NCBI GenBank assembly: GCA_014859345.1
Contig: JACUUL010000020.1
Location: forward strand, 1-35,300
Direction of reading: 5' to 3'
Length of the DNA: 35,300 nt
DNA from: Thermoleophilia bacterium
GTDB taxonomy: Bacteria > Actinomycetota > Thermoleophilia > BMS3ABIN01
Under the pieces are notes generated by a model. That model was given only the letters and a program-made list of their open reading frames with translations. It ran no database searches and had not been told where the DNA came from. Positions 17,806-26,853 of the stretch are shown here, one piece after another (positions within the stretch are counted from its first letter, which is position 1; the number at the start of each line of letters is the position of its first letter). A program made the translations under genes and the position numbers.

Positions 17806-18361
17806 CTCCCAGCCACCAGCGGGCCGCGACGAAAAGTGGCGGCGTCAGCAGTCCGTTGAGAATCGCGGTCGGCAGCAAGATGCGGATCAGGACAAAACTC
17901 ACCGATGCTTCCACCCCCAGCAGATACATCATGACGGCGTTGAGAAGCTGTACGACCAGCGTGGAGATAAAAACGGTAATCAGGGGAGGAATCCAGGAAT
18001 CCATGTCTGCGCCCTCGCCGTAGCGGCCGCTAAAATAGCCGGCCAGCGTAAAGAGAAACGAAGAAATGCCCAGGGTCTGTACCAGCGCCACATCCAGCAG
18101 CAAACCGGTCACGAAGCCGACGGTGGCTCCCCAGACCGGACCCCGGATAAGAGCCACGCAAACAACCAGAACCAGGGCGGAATCGGGCTTGGCTCCCAGG
18201 ACCGTGATGTGCGGCGCTATTGTCGTCTGAACAACCACGGCCAGCATGATCAGCGTAAAAACGCGCAGAAAATACAGCGGCCCCTCTTTGGTGGCGGCCG
18301 ACGTGACCGGGCCCCCGTTTCCGCGAAGAATCCTGGAATGCTTCTCATTGGACGAGGACAT
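17774..18361 (-). CDS. mreD: Rod shape-determining protein MreD
   Basis: A 195-residue integral membrane protein of the rod complex. After a polar N-terminus of about 28 residues it is almost entirely hydrophobic, with five or six helices, including the family-typical GPVWGATVGFVTGLLLDVALVQ-like middle segment with a D in GLLLD. Assignment rests on this and on its place between mreC and mrdA. A GAGGAGG lies 13 bases before ATG 18361, and only two bases separate it from mreC. Confidence 0.93.
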   Translation of the reverse strand: MSSSNEKHSRILRGNGGPVTSAATKEGPLYFLRVFTLIMLAVVVQTTIAPHITVLGAKPDSALVLVVCVALIRGPVWGATVGFVTGLLLDVALVQTLGISSFLFTLAGYFSGRYGEGADMDSWIPPLITVFISTLVVQLLNAVMMYLLGVEASVSFVLIRILLPTAILNGLLTPPLFVAARWWLGGERMHAFFAE

Positions 18362-18363
18362 GA

Positions 18364-19239
18364 TTATTCCGCATCCTCCTCGATGGCTGGAGGCGGCAGA
18401 TCCGCGCCCGCGGGAGGCAACAGCACCAGTACCTCTTCCAGACGGCTGAAGTCGACAAACGGCGTGATGGAGATGCGCTTGAAGAACTCTGCCTCCTGGT
18501 CAGCCGCTTCTTCCACAACGCCTATCGGGACTCCCTTCACGAAAAGCATGCCGGTTCCCGAGGTTACCACCACGTCGTTTTTGACGATTCTCTGATGCTT
18601 CTCCACAAAGTCCATCTCCAGAAGTCCGTTGACGCTCCCGACAACAGTTCCGGCCGCGTTTCCGTTCTGCAGCTTTGCTTCCACGTGGCTATTGTGGTCG
18701 ATGATCAACAGCACCTGAGCCGAATTTGTGGTGACCGCGGATACCTGTCCCACCAGTCCCTGGCCTGATATCACCGTCTGCCCCGTCTGCACGCCGTGGT
18801 TGGAACCGCGGTTGATGGTGATGGTGGCGTTCCATGCGGACGCGGAACGTCCGATGACCCGGGCGGCGGCCGTCCGGTAATCCTGGGGAAAGGTGGGCTG
18901 GGAGGTGAAGTCGATCATTTCCCTGAGGCGGCGGTTCTCATCAGCGGCTTCCCTTAGCGCAACCAGCTCACTGCGCAGGCGGTCCGTCTCCTCGCGCAAC
19001 CGCTTGTTCTCGCTGCGGGCGTTTATTGTCCCGGCGGTCCACCGGTAACCGTTCTTGAACGGCGACAGCACCGTGGTGACGCCGGACTCCAGAGGAGAAA
19101 TGACCCTGAGCCCCCCGCGCTGAGTGGAATGGAGGATACCACCCACCGGCTCCCGGAAGTACAGGGTGAGCATTGCCATTGATACCAGCAGCAGAACCGC
19201 CAGCACCGCTTGACGTTTTACGACAGTCTTGCGGGCCAC
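18364..19239 (-). CDS. mreC: Rod shape-determining protein MreC
   Basis: MreC is a single-pass membrane protein that activates the PBP2-RodA pair from outside. After a short basic N-terminus there is one membrane helix (AVLAVLLLVSMAMLTLYF), then a coiled coil (about residues 65-105, with repeated R-L-R-E-E and L-R-E-A-A-D-E-N-R-R-L-R-E heptads) and the beta-barrel C-terminal domain (GQTVISGQGLVGQVS, VVTSGTGMLFVKGVPIG). I choose GTG 19239, which begins after the mreB stop and leaves a normal N-terminus; the open frame runs to 19350 but that would overlap mreB by 91 bases with a non-family extension. With this start the protein has 291 residues. Confidence 0.94.
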   Translation of the reverse strand: MARKTVVKRQAVLAVLLLVSMAMLTLYFREPVGGILHSTQRGGLRVISPLESGVTTVLSPFKNGYRWTAGTINARSENKRLREETDRLRSELVALREAADENRRLREMIDFTSQPTFPQDYRTAAARVIGRSASAWNATITINRGSNHGVQTGQTVISGQGLVGQVSAVTTNSAQVLLIIDHNSHVEAKLQNGNAAGTVVGSVNGLLEMDFVEKHQRIVKNDVVVTSGTGMLFVKGVPIGVVEEAADQEAEFFKRISITPFVDFSRLEEVLVLLPPAGADLPPPAIEEDAE

Positions 19240-19259
19240 GACAGACCTAGAATCGAGTC

Positions 19260-20381
19260 TTAAAAACGGCGCTTTGACTTCGAATGCCGGGAGGACTTGT
19301 GCAGCGCCTCGAATTCCTCGAGCGACCTGCCGGAACCGACCGCCACGCACGTAAGCGGCGACTCAGCCATGTGAATGGGCATGCCGGTCTCCTCACGCAG
19401 GCGCTCGGGCAAGCCTCTGAGCAGGGAACCTCCGCCGGCCAGCATGACGCCGCGGTCCATGATGTCGCTGGCCAGTTCTGGCGGGGTCTTGTCGAGGGTG
19501 GTCCTGAGGGCGTCGATGATGGCGGACACGGGTTCCGCCAGGGCCTCCCGGATCTCTTCCGAAGTAAGCACCACTGTCTTGGGCAGACCGGTCACAAGGT
19601 CACGGCCCCTGATTTCGGCCTGCTCCTCTTCATTCAAATCGAAAGCGGAGCCGATCTCCAGTTTCAGTTCCTCCGCCGTCTGATTGCCTATCATAAGTTT
19701 GTACTCTTTCTTGACGTAAGCCATGATTGCTTCGTCCATCTCGTCGCCGCCAACGCGTATGGATTGCGACGTCACAATGCCGCCAAGAGAGATGACCGCT
19801 ACCTCGCTGGTGCCGCCGCCAATGTCCACGACCATGTTGCCCGTAGGCTCGCTGACCGGTAAACCGGCGCCGATGGCGGCCGCCATCGGCTCCTCGATAA
19901 GATAGCAAAGACGGGCGCCGGCAGACAGGGTTGCCTCCTCAACGGCGCGCTTTTCCACCCCGGTGACTCCGGAGGGCACGCAGACCACCACCCGCGGATG
20001 GGCCCAGCGGTTCTGATGGACTTTCTGGATGAAGTGCCTCAGCATCTGCTCGGTGACGTCAAAATCGGCGATGACACCATCCTTGAGTGGCCGGATGGCG
20101 CTGATGGTGCCGGGCGTGCGGCCCAACATTCGCTTGGCCTCGGCGCCCACCGCGTGCACTTCCTGGGTGCGCTGGTCAATGGCCACCACCGAAGGCTCGC
20201 TCAGCACGATGCCGCGGCCACGGACATAAACGAGGGTATTGGCGGTCCCCAGATCGACAGCCATGTCGCGGCCGCCAAATCCGGCGAAGTAACTGAAGAT
20301 GCTGATCGGTTCTCCTTTCGGACTGATAATGGAAAGAGGAGCTGTTCCGTACTCGACTGCGCCGGACCGGCATGCTTCCAC
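19260..20381 (-). CDS. mreB: Actin-like rod shape protein MreB
   Basis: MreB forms membrane-bound filaments that steer side-wall synthesis. Actin-fold motifs are clear: the phosphate 1 loop [14 protein letters not shown], phosphate 2 in [27 protein letters not shown], and the adenosine motif [16 protein letters not shown]. The interval given uses the only standard upstream start, GTG 20381 (373 residues), which adds about 25 residues that do not look like MreB and has no good ribosome binding site. An AAAGGAG (20318-20312) lies exactly five bases before an ATC at 20306; starting there gives [15 protein letters not shown] and 348 residues, the normal family size. I think ATC 20306 is the real start. 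The gene leads the mre operon behind a TATAAT promoter. Confidence 0.97.
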   Translation of the reverse strand: MEACRSGAVEYGTAPLSIISPKGEPISIFSYFAGFGGRDMAVDLGTANTLVYVRGRGIVLSEPSVVAIDQRTQEVHAVGAEAKRMLGRTPGTISAIRPLKDGVIADFDVTEQMLRHFIQKVHQNRWAHPRVVVCVPSGVTGVEKRAVEEATLSAGARLCYLIEEPMAAAIGAGLPVSEPTGNMVVDIGGGTSEVAVISLGGIVTSQSIRVGGDEMDEAIMAYVKKEYKLMIGNQTAEELKLEIGSAFDLNEEEQAEIRGRDLVTGLPKTVVLTSEEIREALAEPVSAIIDALRTTLDKTPPELASDIMDRGVMLAGGGSLLRGLPERLREETGMPIHMAESPLTCVAVGSGRSLEEFEALHKSSRHSKSKRRF

Positions 20382-20479
20382 GAACGCGCCAATCCTGCTG
20401 CCCGGTTACGGCCGGCACTCCTCGTATATTCTTTTTTGCAGCGTTAAATTACAGCCTCGACGCTGTTTATAAGCAGGTT

Positions 20480-20507
20480 ATTATACAATATTTCAGGATG
20501 GAACCAA
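20480..20507 (-). promoter_or_regulatory. Promoter candidate for the mreBCD-mrdA-rodA operon
   Basis: On the minus strand TTGGTT (20507-20502) and a consensus TATAAT (20485-20480) are 16 bases apart. Transcription would start near 20473, giving a leader of about 165 bases to the probable ATC start or about 90 to the GTG. No other strong promoter is seen down to the DUF2344 gene, so this may serve the whole cluster. Confidence 0.65.
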
Positions 20508-20534
20508 TAAGACTGGCAGCTATATAAAATAGCA

Positions 20535-20549
20535 TCAACCTACGGTTGA
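20535..20549 (-). terminator. Short hairpin after maf, possible terminator
   Basis: A perfect 6-base stem (TCAACC with GGTTGA) and 3-base loop lies about 45 bases after the maf stop, followed on the minus strand by the T/A-rich TGCTATTTTATATAG. It is weak for an intrinsic terminator but stands just before the mreB promoter. Confidence 0.4.
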
Positions 20550-20591
20550 GAGTTCAATCCTGACGCTCAAGATCTGATGGAGATGGTTGTA

Positions 20592-21206
20592 TCAGCCTGC
20601 ATGCCGGAGCCACCCGGCCGGCGGCCACTGCCCCTTTTTCTTTAGCAGTTCCACCAGCACCGAGACCGGGAGGCCCACCACGTTGGTATAGTCACCCCTT
20701 ATTTCGTGCACGAAGGCTGCCGCCCGGCCCTGAATGGCGTAAGCGCCGGCGCGGTCGCGCCATTCGCCGGTGGCGACATATGCTTCCAGCTCGTGGTCGG
20801 TAAGGTGGGAGAATTTCACTTCTGTCACGGCGTGGGCGGTCTGCTCTTCCCGGGCTCCGGGACCCAGGCCTGCCCAAACCAGCGTGATGCTGCTGTAGAC
20901 CAGGTGAGTTCGTCCGGACATGCGCCTGAGCAGTTCGAAGGCCTCCTCCTCGCCTGAAGCTTTCCCCAGGGTGCGCCCCCCAAAAACGACCATGGTGTCA
21001 ACACCGAGCACCGGGCGGTCCCGGGGAAGTTCATCTATCTTGTGCACCACGGAGAAAGCCTTGCCCCTGCTGTGGCGTTCCACCGCCTCGGCTGGCAGTT
21101 CATGGGGCCGGCCTTCCTCGGAATATTCAGGTTTGAAGACTACGAATTCGATGCCCAGCGATTCCAGGATAGCCTTTCGCTGGGGAGATTTTGAAGCCAG
21201 GTACAA
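20592..21206 (-). CDS. maf: Maf-family nucleotide pyrophosphatase
   Basis: Maf proteins hydrolyse non-canonical or excess nucleoside triphosphates, and are also linked to septum inhibition. The N-terminus LASKSPQRKAIL matches the S-P-R-R signature with Q for the first R. Further motifs are GVDTMVVFGGRTLGKASGEEEA (the conserved aspartate and K) and AYAIQGRAAAFVHEIRGDYTNVVGLPV near the end. Length is 204 residues. The start is TTG at 21206; an AGGG lies nine bases before it. It follows ndk by 16 bases, and its position next to mreB is common in other bacteria. Confidence 0.93.
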   Translation of the reverse strand: MYLASKSPQRKAILESLGIEFVVFKPEYSEEGRPHELPAEAVERHSRGKAFSVVHKIDELPRDRPVLGVDTMVVFGGRTLGKASGEEEAFELLRRMSGRTHLVYSSITLVWAGLGPGAREEQTAHAVTEVKFSHLTDHELEAYVATGEWRDRAGAYAIQGRAAAFVHEIRGDYTNVVGLPVSVLVELLKKKGQWPPAGWLRHAG

Positions 21207-21222
21207 ACCGAGCGCCCTGTAT

Positions 21223-21636
21223 TCAGACTATCTCGTCCTCGCTGAAATAGAGCGCTATCTCCCTGACGGCGCTCTCCGGTCCGTCGCTGCCGTGGACGAT
21301 GTTCGCTTCGATGTCAAGACCATAATCGCCGCGGATCGTTCCCGGATCCGCGGCCAGCGGATCGGTCACGCCCATCATCCTGCGCACTACGGAGATCGCG
21401 TCGGGTCCCTCCAGCACGAACGCAGCCACCGGACCGGAAGTGATAGATCCGACCAGGCCGTCAAAAAAATCTTTCTGACGGTGCTCACCGTAGTGCTCCT
21501 CGGCCAGTTCCCGGCTCATCTGGAAGTATTTCATTGCCTTGATTTTCAACCCCCGCCGTTCGAACCTCGCCAGGACTTCTCCCACCAGGCCGCGGGCCAC
21601 CGCCCCCGGCTTTACCAGCATGAATGTCCGCTCCAC
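21223..21636 (-). CDS. ndk: Nucleoside diphosphate kinase
   Basis: Ndk balances nucleoside triphosphate pools by ping-pong phosphate transfer. The 137 residues begin [20 protein letters not shown] and contain the active-site histidine in N-I-V-H-G-S-D-G as well as the [20 protein letters not shown] segment. The frame stays open upstream to 21834, but GTG 21636 is chosen because GGAGG lies four bases before it and the upstream residues are not Ndk-like and overlap the preceding gene. The gene is 28 bases after the zinc-ribbon gene and 16 before maf; Ndk and Maf both act on nucleotides. Confidence 0.96.
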   Translation of the reverse strand: MERTFMLVKPGAVARGLVGEVLARFERRGLKIKAMKYFQMSRELAEEHYGEHRQKDFFDGLVGSITSGPVAAFVLEGPDAISVVRRMMGVTDPLAADPGTIRGDYGLDIEANIVHGSDGPESAVREIALYFSEDEIV

Positions 21637-21664
21637 ATTTCCTCCCGTAGCTTCAGGCGTCCTG

Positions 21665-22183
21665 TCAGGCGAAAAGCTCATCCTCCTTGATGGAGGTTTT
21701 GCTTTTTCCCCTGGCCGCCTCGACCTCCTCCTCGCAGTACGGACAAACTTTCCATGATTCGTCCAAAGGCCTGTCGCAGGCGGCGCACCGGTACTTGAGC
21801 CGGCGGCGGCACCTGGGGCATACCAGATACTCATCCCTTAAAGGAGCGCGGCAAACCGGACAGCGGTTGGCGCCGCCCACCAGTTCCTGTTCCCGCGCGC
21901 GGATCTCCAGATCGCGCTCGAGGATATCCTCCAGATATTCCGGAGGCCTCAGAATCGTGTAAAAAAGAGTCCCGATAAACGGAAAAAAAAGCGAAGTGGC
22001 TACCGAGACCCCGATCATCAGCGGATCGGTCAATCGCCGTTTCGCGTCCTTGTAGGTCCAGAAAACCAGAGCCAGCCATAATGCGACCAGCACCGCCTGG
22101 GTCATCAGGGTGATAAACCGCCACCAGGGCGAATCGAAAAATGATACGCCTTCGGTGGCAGTCTGCAGAATGATAAATCTCAT
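21665..22183 (-). CDS. Membrane protein with two zinc ribbons
   Basis: A 172-residue protein of unknown role. Two hydrophobic helices (about 25-43 and 54-76) are followed by an acidic/basic linker helix (80-100) and a double zinc ribbon: C108/C111 with C122/C125, then C133/C136 with C147/C150, all in CPxC or CxxC pairs. The ribbons and C-terminal tail probably lie in the cytoplasm. Zinc-ribbon membrane proteins of this layout are common in Gram-positive genomes and are seldom characterised. A GGAAGG ribosome binding site precedes ATG 22183. It sits between folC and ndk with gaps of 80 and 28 bases, suggesting one transcript. Confidence 0.8.
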   Translation of the reverse strand: MRFIILQTATEGVSFFDSPWWRFITLMTQAVLVALWLALVFWTYKDAKRRLTDPLMIGVSVATSLFFPFIGTLFYTILRPPEYLEDILERDLEIRAREQELVGGANRCPVCRAPLRDEYLVCPRCRRRLKYRCAACDRPLDESWKVCPYCEEEVEAARGKSKTSIKEDELFA

Positions 22184-22263
22184 GGCAGCCTTCCGCCTCT
22201 TTTATCCCGGATATGTTCGCGCGCCATCCTTTGGCGAGGCCCCCGGTCATTCAACCCTAATCG

Positions 22264-24198
22264 TCACGCAATGCGTTTCTTGATGTCGGAAAGCAGATAA
22301 AGCGAGCCCGTGACCAGGATAACATCCCGGATGGAGGCCAGCTTGAAAGCGCTCTCCAGTGCTGACTGGTTTTCCCTGGCCACGAAAGTCTGAACGTGGC
22401 TTTCCTTGACTACCGGCAGCTTTGACAGCTCCTGCGCCGAGGCACAGCGAGGATTGGAGTTCTCAGTGATAAATAAGATATCACAAAAATCCAGAAGGCG
22501 TTCCAGCATTTTCGCCGCGTCCTTGTCTTTCAGGATCGAGACGACACAGATGGTCCGCCTGGCCCGGACGATGCCGGCCAGCGAATTGAGAAGCTCCTCG
22601 ATGCTGGCCGGATTATGGGCGCCGTCAAGAATAACCATGGGCTTCTCGGATATAACCTCCAGGCGGGCGGGAATCTTGATTTTTGGAAGAGTCCGCCTGA
22701 GCTTCTTCTCACCGAGAGGGCGGGCCAGAAACAGCTCTGCCGCCTGGATCGCCACGGCGCAGTTGGTGCGCTGATACTGGCCGAACAGGGTCAGGGAAAG
22801 ATCGGAATATTGCCCCTTTTCCGTCCAGACATCGAATTTTTCACCACTTCCCCTGATCAGGGAGAAGTTGTCCCCGAATGTGAGCGTCCTCGCGTGCTTG
22901 CGCCTGCAGATCTTCATAATCTCATCCAGTGCCTCATCGGAAAGAGCTCCCAGCACCACTCTTCCCTTTTCGGGGATGACCGCGGCTTTTTCGCGGGCGA
23001 TTTCTGCCAACGTCTCTCCCAGGATGTCGGTGTGCTCCAGAATGACGTTGGTGATCACCTGAATCCTGGATTCGGTGACGTTGGTTGCATCGTACCGGCC
23101 GCCCAGGCCTGCCTCGATCACGGCCACCTCCACCTGCTGCTGCTGAAAATAAAGAAACGCGGCCGCCGTCAGAATCTCAAACTGGGTGAGCGGTCCGCTG
23201 CTGCGGGACCGCGAATCAACCTCCGCGGCCGTATCGCTGACCTCGGTAATGAGCTTTTCAAAGGCCCTGTCGGTGATCTCCCTGCCGCCAACCAGGTATC
23301 TCTCCGTGAAGCCGACCAGGTGCGGGGAGAGATATGTTCCGGCTTTGACGCCATGGGCAGTGAGGATCTCCGAGAGCATGCGGGCGGTCGAAGACTTGCC
23401 GTTGGAGCCCACAACGTGGATTACTGCCAGCTTCTTTTCCGGACTGCCTAGCGCCTTGAGCAATTTCCGGACGCGGGTGAGCCCGGGCTTCATGCCCAGC
23501 CGGTCCAGGTCTTCAAGGTATTTGAGCACGTCGAAGGACGGCCGCGCCTTCTCCTCGACCGCGGGCGCGGCTCTTACTGCCGGCTTCTTTTCAGACGGCC
23601 GGGCTGGTGCGCCCTTTTCAGGCTTTGGTTTCCTGGCCGCCGGGGCCTTTTCCGGCTTTTTCTTCTTCGCGGGCTTCGCCCGGGCGGGGCGGGCGGCGGC
23701 AACTTTGCCTGGCCTGGCCGCAGGGGCTTTTTTGGGTTTTGTTACTGTCTTCTTGGGTTTAGCGGCAGTCTTCTTGGGCTTGGCCGGGGGCTTTTTTGGC
23801 CGCGCGACAGTTTTTTTGCGTTTGGGGGCTGCCTTTTTGGTGACGGCCTTTTTCGGCTTGGCCCTGGCTGCCTTCCCGGCCTTGGCGGCTGTGGCCTTGG
23901 GCCGGGCGGCAGCTCTCTTTCTTCCGGCTTTAACCGCGACAGCTTTCTTTTTCGGCCTGGTGCCAGACTTTTTTGTCTTTACCGCAGGGGTCCTGGCCCT
24001 GGGGGCTTTTTTCGGCCTGGCTGCAGCCGTTTTCCTGACGGCTCCCTTTTTTGCCGGCTTCTTCGCCGGCTTGGATTTGGCAGCCGCTTTTGAGGGCTTC
24101 GCCGTGGGTATTGTCCTGGGTTTTGGCTTCTCCCGACCGGTCCCTACGGCTTTCTCAACTGGGCCGCTTCTCTTTTTTTTGGCGGTTTTTTTTGCCAT
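22264..24198 (-). CDS. folC: Folylpolyglutamate synthase FolC with a histone-H1-like N-terminal tail
   Basis: FolC adds glutamates to folates (and, in bifunctional forms, makes dihydrofolate). The enzyme part (about 221-644, 424 residues, normal size) has the P-loop G264-S-N-G-K-S-S270, the IEAGLGGRYDATN and LEHTDILG segments, a K in AREKAAVI and the C-domain VILDGAHNPAS. In front lies a 220-residue low-complexity tail made of Lys, Ala, Pro, Arg and Thr with repeated P-K-K-T/A units, like the C-termini of histone H1 or mycobacterial HupB. The frame is open throughout, the ATG at 24198 abuts the valS stop, and no ATG, GTG or TTG in a suitable place just before the FolC domain offers a shorter start. 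I conclude the tail is translated; its role is unknown. Confidence 0.9.
   Translation of the reverse strand: MAKKTAKKKRSGPVEKAVGTGREKPKPRTIPTAKPSKAAAKSKPAKKPAKKGAVRKTAAARPKKAPRARTPAVKTKKSGTRPKKKAVAVKAGRKRAAARPKATAAKAGKAARAKPKKAVTKKAAPKRKKTVARPKKPPAKPKKTAAKPKKTVTKPKKAPAARPGKVAAARPARAKPAKKKKPEKAPAARKPKPEKGAPARPSEKKPAVRAAPAVEEKARPSFDVLKYLEDLDRLGMKPGLTRVRKLLKALGSPEKKLAVIHVVGSNGKSSTARMLSEILTAHGVKAGTYLSPHLVGFTERYLVGGREITDRAFEKLITEVSDTAAEVDSRSRSSGPLTQFEILTAAAFLYFQQQQVEVAVIEAGLGGRYDATNVTESRIQVITNVILEHTDILGETLAEIAREKAAVIPEKGRVVLGALSDEALDEIMKICRRKHARTLTFGDNFSLIRGSGEKFDVWTEKGQYSDLSLTLFGQYQRTNCAVAIQAAELFLARPLGEKKLRRTLPKIKIPARLEVISEKPMVILDGAHNPASIEELLNSLAGIVRARRTICVVSILKDKDAAKMLERLLDFCDILFITENSNPRCASAQELSKLPVVKESHVQTFVARENQSALESAFKLASIRDVILVTGSLYLLSDIKKRIA
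23539..24198 (-). repeat. Low-complexity region encoding the Lys/Ala/Pro tail of FolC
   Basis: The first 220 codons of folC form an imperfect repeat region. Units such as K-P-K-K-T, R-P-K-K-A and A-K-P-K-K recur, most densely at residues 113-160. The DNA is A/G-rich on the coding strand, so reading the other strand gives a long spurious Phe/Gly/Ala-rich frame. Confidence 0.8.
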
Positions 24199-26853
24199 CT
24201 ACTGTCCGAAGTATCTCTCGTACTGTGTGTTTAACTCGCTCAACTCTCGCTGATGCAGCTCAATTTTGGCCCTTTCCCGTTCCACCAGCTCCGGAGGAGC
24301 CTTGCTGACAAAGTTTTTATTTGCCAATTTTCCCGACGCGCGGGCAAGTTCCTGCTTTTTTCTGGAAATTACCTGCATGAGACGCGTTTTTTCCTGATCG
24401 ATATCTATAAGACCGGCCAGGGGCACCAGCAGCTTTCCTCCCGGGATCAGGGCCACGGCGGTCTGCGCCAGCGACGCCGCGACATCACTCTCGGTTGCGG
24501 CAGTTTCCACCAGGCTCGTGTTGGCCAGTGACCTCAACAGGATGGAGCCTTGCTCCAAAACCTGCCGCACACCCGGATCGGCCGAAACCAGAATCGCGTC
24601 TGCTTCTTTTCTGGGAGAAACCCTGAGCTCGTTGCGAAGCGTTCTCAGAGCGGTCACCGCCTCCATCAGCTGTTGCATCTTTGCCTCCGCAGCCGGCTCG
24701 GTGTACCCCTCTGCATCCGGATACGGCATATTGATCAGAAAGCCGCGCTCCCCGGGCAACATGGCGGCGATCTCTTCGGTAAGGAACGGCATGAACGGGT
24801 GCAGCATTCTCAGGATGTTGTCCAGCAGATAAAACAGATGGGCCGATACCTCCCGCTTTACCGCTTCATCCTCCCCATATAAACGCACCTTGGCTATTTC
24901 CACGTACCAGTCGCAAAACTCGTTCCATACGAAGCGGTAGAGCTGTTTGGTGGCTTCCGCAAATTCATAGCGGTCCAGCAGACGATTGACCTCCGCTGCG
25001 GTCGCCGTCAGCCGGCTTTCGATCCAGCGGTCTGCCAGAGCTTCCCGCGCCGGAGCAGGCTCGATATCCTCCGCGCCCAGCAGCACGAACCTGGCCGCGT
25101 TGAAAATCTTGTTGCAGAAATTGCGGCTCATCTCGATCCGCTCTTCTGAGAAACGCACATCCTGGGTGCTGGCCATGTTCAGCAGGCCGTAGCGGGTTGC
25201 GTCAGCGCCGTAGTTGCCTATGAGCTCGAGCGGGTCGACACCGGTGCCGAGGGACTTGCTCATACGGCGGCCGTCCTTGGCCATGATGGTGGGATTGATG
25301 ATCACGTCCCTGAAGGGTATCTCGGAGGGAAATTCCATCCCCATCATCACCATGCGGGCCACCCAAAGGAAGATGATGTCCCTGGCGGTTACCAGCACGT
25401 CCGTGGGATAAAACCTCTCCAGCCTCTCCGTTGACTCCGGCCAGCCTAGCGTTGCAAAAGGCCATAGCGCCGAGCTGAACCACGTGTCCAGGACGTCCTC
25501 CTCCTGCCTGAGCTCATATGATCCGCATCTGCACGCAGCCGGCTGTTCCTCGCGAACGACGATCTCATCGCAATCGTCACAGTACCAGACAGGCAGGCGG
25601 TGTCCCCACCATAGCTGGCGGGATATGCACCAGGGCCGGATGGCGCGCATCCATTCCAGATAAACATCTGCCCAGCGCCCCGGGTTAAACCTGATGGCTC
25701 CCTCTGCCACCACGCGAATGGCGGGCAGGGCCAGCTCATCCATCCTCATGAACCATTGCAGGGATATATACGGCTCGATGGCTGTGTTGCAGCGGTAGCA
25801 GACGCTGACCGCGTGACGGTAGGGCTCAATTTTCTCCACCAGGCCTTCCTGCTCCAGCCGTTTCACCACCTGGCCGCGGGCCTGGTCGATGCTCATGCCG
25901 GCGAACTCCCCTCCAGCCTGGCTTATGCGCCCATCGGAGGTAAAGACATTCACCTCTTCGAGCTCATGTTTCTTGCCAAGCTCAAAATCGTTGGGATCGT
26001 GGGCGGGCGTTACCTTAAGAGCGCCCGTGCCGAAGCTCATGTCGACATATTCATCCGCGATAAGCGGGATCTCCCGGCCCACCAGGGGCAGAATGACCTG
26101 TTTGCCGACATGCTCGCGGTAGCGTTCATCATCAGGATTAACGGCAACGGCGGTATCACCCAGCATCGTTTCCGGACGGGCTGTGGCGATGATTACCGCG
26201 GCATCTTCCCCTTTTACCGGGTAACGCAGGTAATAGAGGTTGTCGTCGCACTCGATGTGCTCCACCTCGAGATCGGAAAGCGCGGTGTGACAGCGGGTGC
26301 ACCAGTTGACCATGTATTCATCACGAAAAATATAGCCCTTCTCATAAAGGGCCACGAAAACCCGGTAAACAGCCTTCACGTAGCCCTCGTCGAGGGTGAA
26401 TCGCTCTCCCTCGTAATCCAGGGCGCAGCCAAGACGTTTGAACTGGCTGATGATGGCTGAGCCGTACTGGTCGCGCCACCTCCACACCCGCTCCTCGAAC
26501 CCGTCCCGACCCAGATCCTGCCGGGTGAGCCCTTCGGCGGCTATCTGCTTCTCCACCTGGTTCTGGGTGGCGATTCCGGCGTGGTCGGTGCCGCATATCC
26601 AGAGTGTGTTCTCGCCCCGCATGTGGTGCAGGCGGATGAGCAGGTCCTGGATTGTGCCGTTCAGCGCGTGGCCCATGTGCAGCGAGCCGGTGACATTGGG
26701 CGGAGGAACCGCGATACAGTAAGTTTTCTTTTGCTGGCCGGTTTCCGGGGAAAAAAGGTTTGCCGCCAACCATCGCTCCATCCACTTCGATTCGATATCG
26801 GCCGGCGAGTAGCGGGTCTTTTCTTCGAGAATTTTACGAAATTCGGTATTCAC
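24199..26853 (-). CDS. valS: Valyl-tRNA synthetase
   Basis: ValS charges tRNA-Val and edits mischarged threonine. Class I motifs are present: H59-M-G-H62 (HIGH) after PPNVTGSL, and R530-M-S-K-S534 (KMSKS). The editing domain lies between (with ATARPETMLGDTAVAVNP near 223-240), and two CxxC pairs near 424 and 441 look like a zinc knuckle. The C-terminal 65 residues form the coiled-coil arm. Length is 884 residues, as expected. The start is GTG at 26853 without a ribosome binding site; a 7-base inverted repeat ends one base upstream. The stop touches the folC ATG, and valS-folC is a common pair. Confidence 0.97.
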   Translation of the reverse strand: MNTEFRKILEEKTRYSPADIESKWMERWLAANLFSPETGQQKKTYCIAVPPPNVTGSLHMGHALNGTIQDLLIRLHHMRGENTLWICGTDHAGIATQNQVEKQIAAEGLTRQDLGRDGFEERVWRWRDQYGSAIISQFKRLGCALDYEGERFTLDEGYVKAVYRVFVALYEKGYIFRDEYMVNWCTRCHTALSDLEVEHIECDDNLYYLRYPVKGEDAAVIIATARPETMLGDTAVAVNPDDERYREHVGKQVILPLVGREIPLIADEYVDMSFGTGALKVTPAHDPNDFELGKKHELEEVNVFTSDGRISQAGGEFAGMSIDQARGQVVKRLEQEGLVEKIEPYRHAVSVCYRCNTAIEPYISLQWFMRMDELALPAIRVVAEGAIRFNPGRWADVYLEWMRAIRPWCISRQLWWGHRLPVWYCDDCDEIVVREEQPAACRCGSYELRQEEDVLDTWFSSALWPFATLGWPESTERLERFYPTDVLVTARDIIFLWVARMVMMGMEFPSEIPFRDVIINPTIMAKDGRRMSKSLGTGVDPLELIGNYGADATRYGLLNMASTQDVRFSEERIEMSRNFCNKIFNAARFVLLGAEDIEPAPAREALADRWIESRLTATAAEVNRLLDRYEFAEATKQLYRFVWNEFCDWYVEIAKVRLYGEDEAVKREVSAHLFYLLDNILRMLHPFMPFLTEEIAAMLPGERGFLINMPYPDAEGYTEPAAEAKMQQLMEAVTALRTLRNELRVSPRKEADAILVSADPGVRQVLEQGSILLRSLANTSLVETAATESDVAASLAQTAVALIPGGKLLVPLAGLIDIDQEKTRLMQVISRKKQELARASGKLANKNFVSKAPPELVERERAKIELHQRELSELNTQYERYFGQ

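Noticed and set aside
19240-19350. N-terminal extension of MreC overlapping mreB
   Set aside because: The extra residues are read from the mreB 3' end in another frame; GTG 19239 gives a normal MreC start.
21637-21834. 66-residue N-terminal extension of Ndk
   Set aside because: It overlaps the zinc-ribbon gene, is not Ndk-like, and a strong ribosome binding site precedes GTG 21636.
23186-24253. Long plus-strand open frame (355 residues) opposite folC
   Set aside because: It is the antisense of the Lys/Ala/Pro tail and P-loop region; its Phe/Gly/Ala repeats only mirror the AAG/GCC-rich coding strand.
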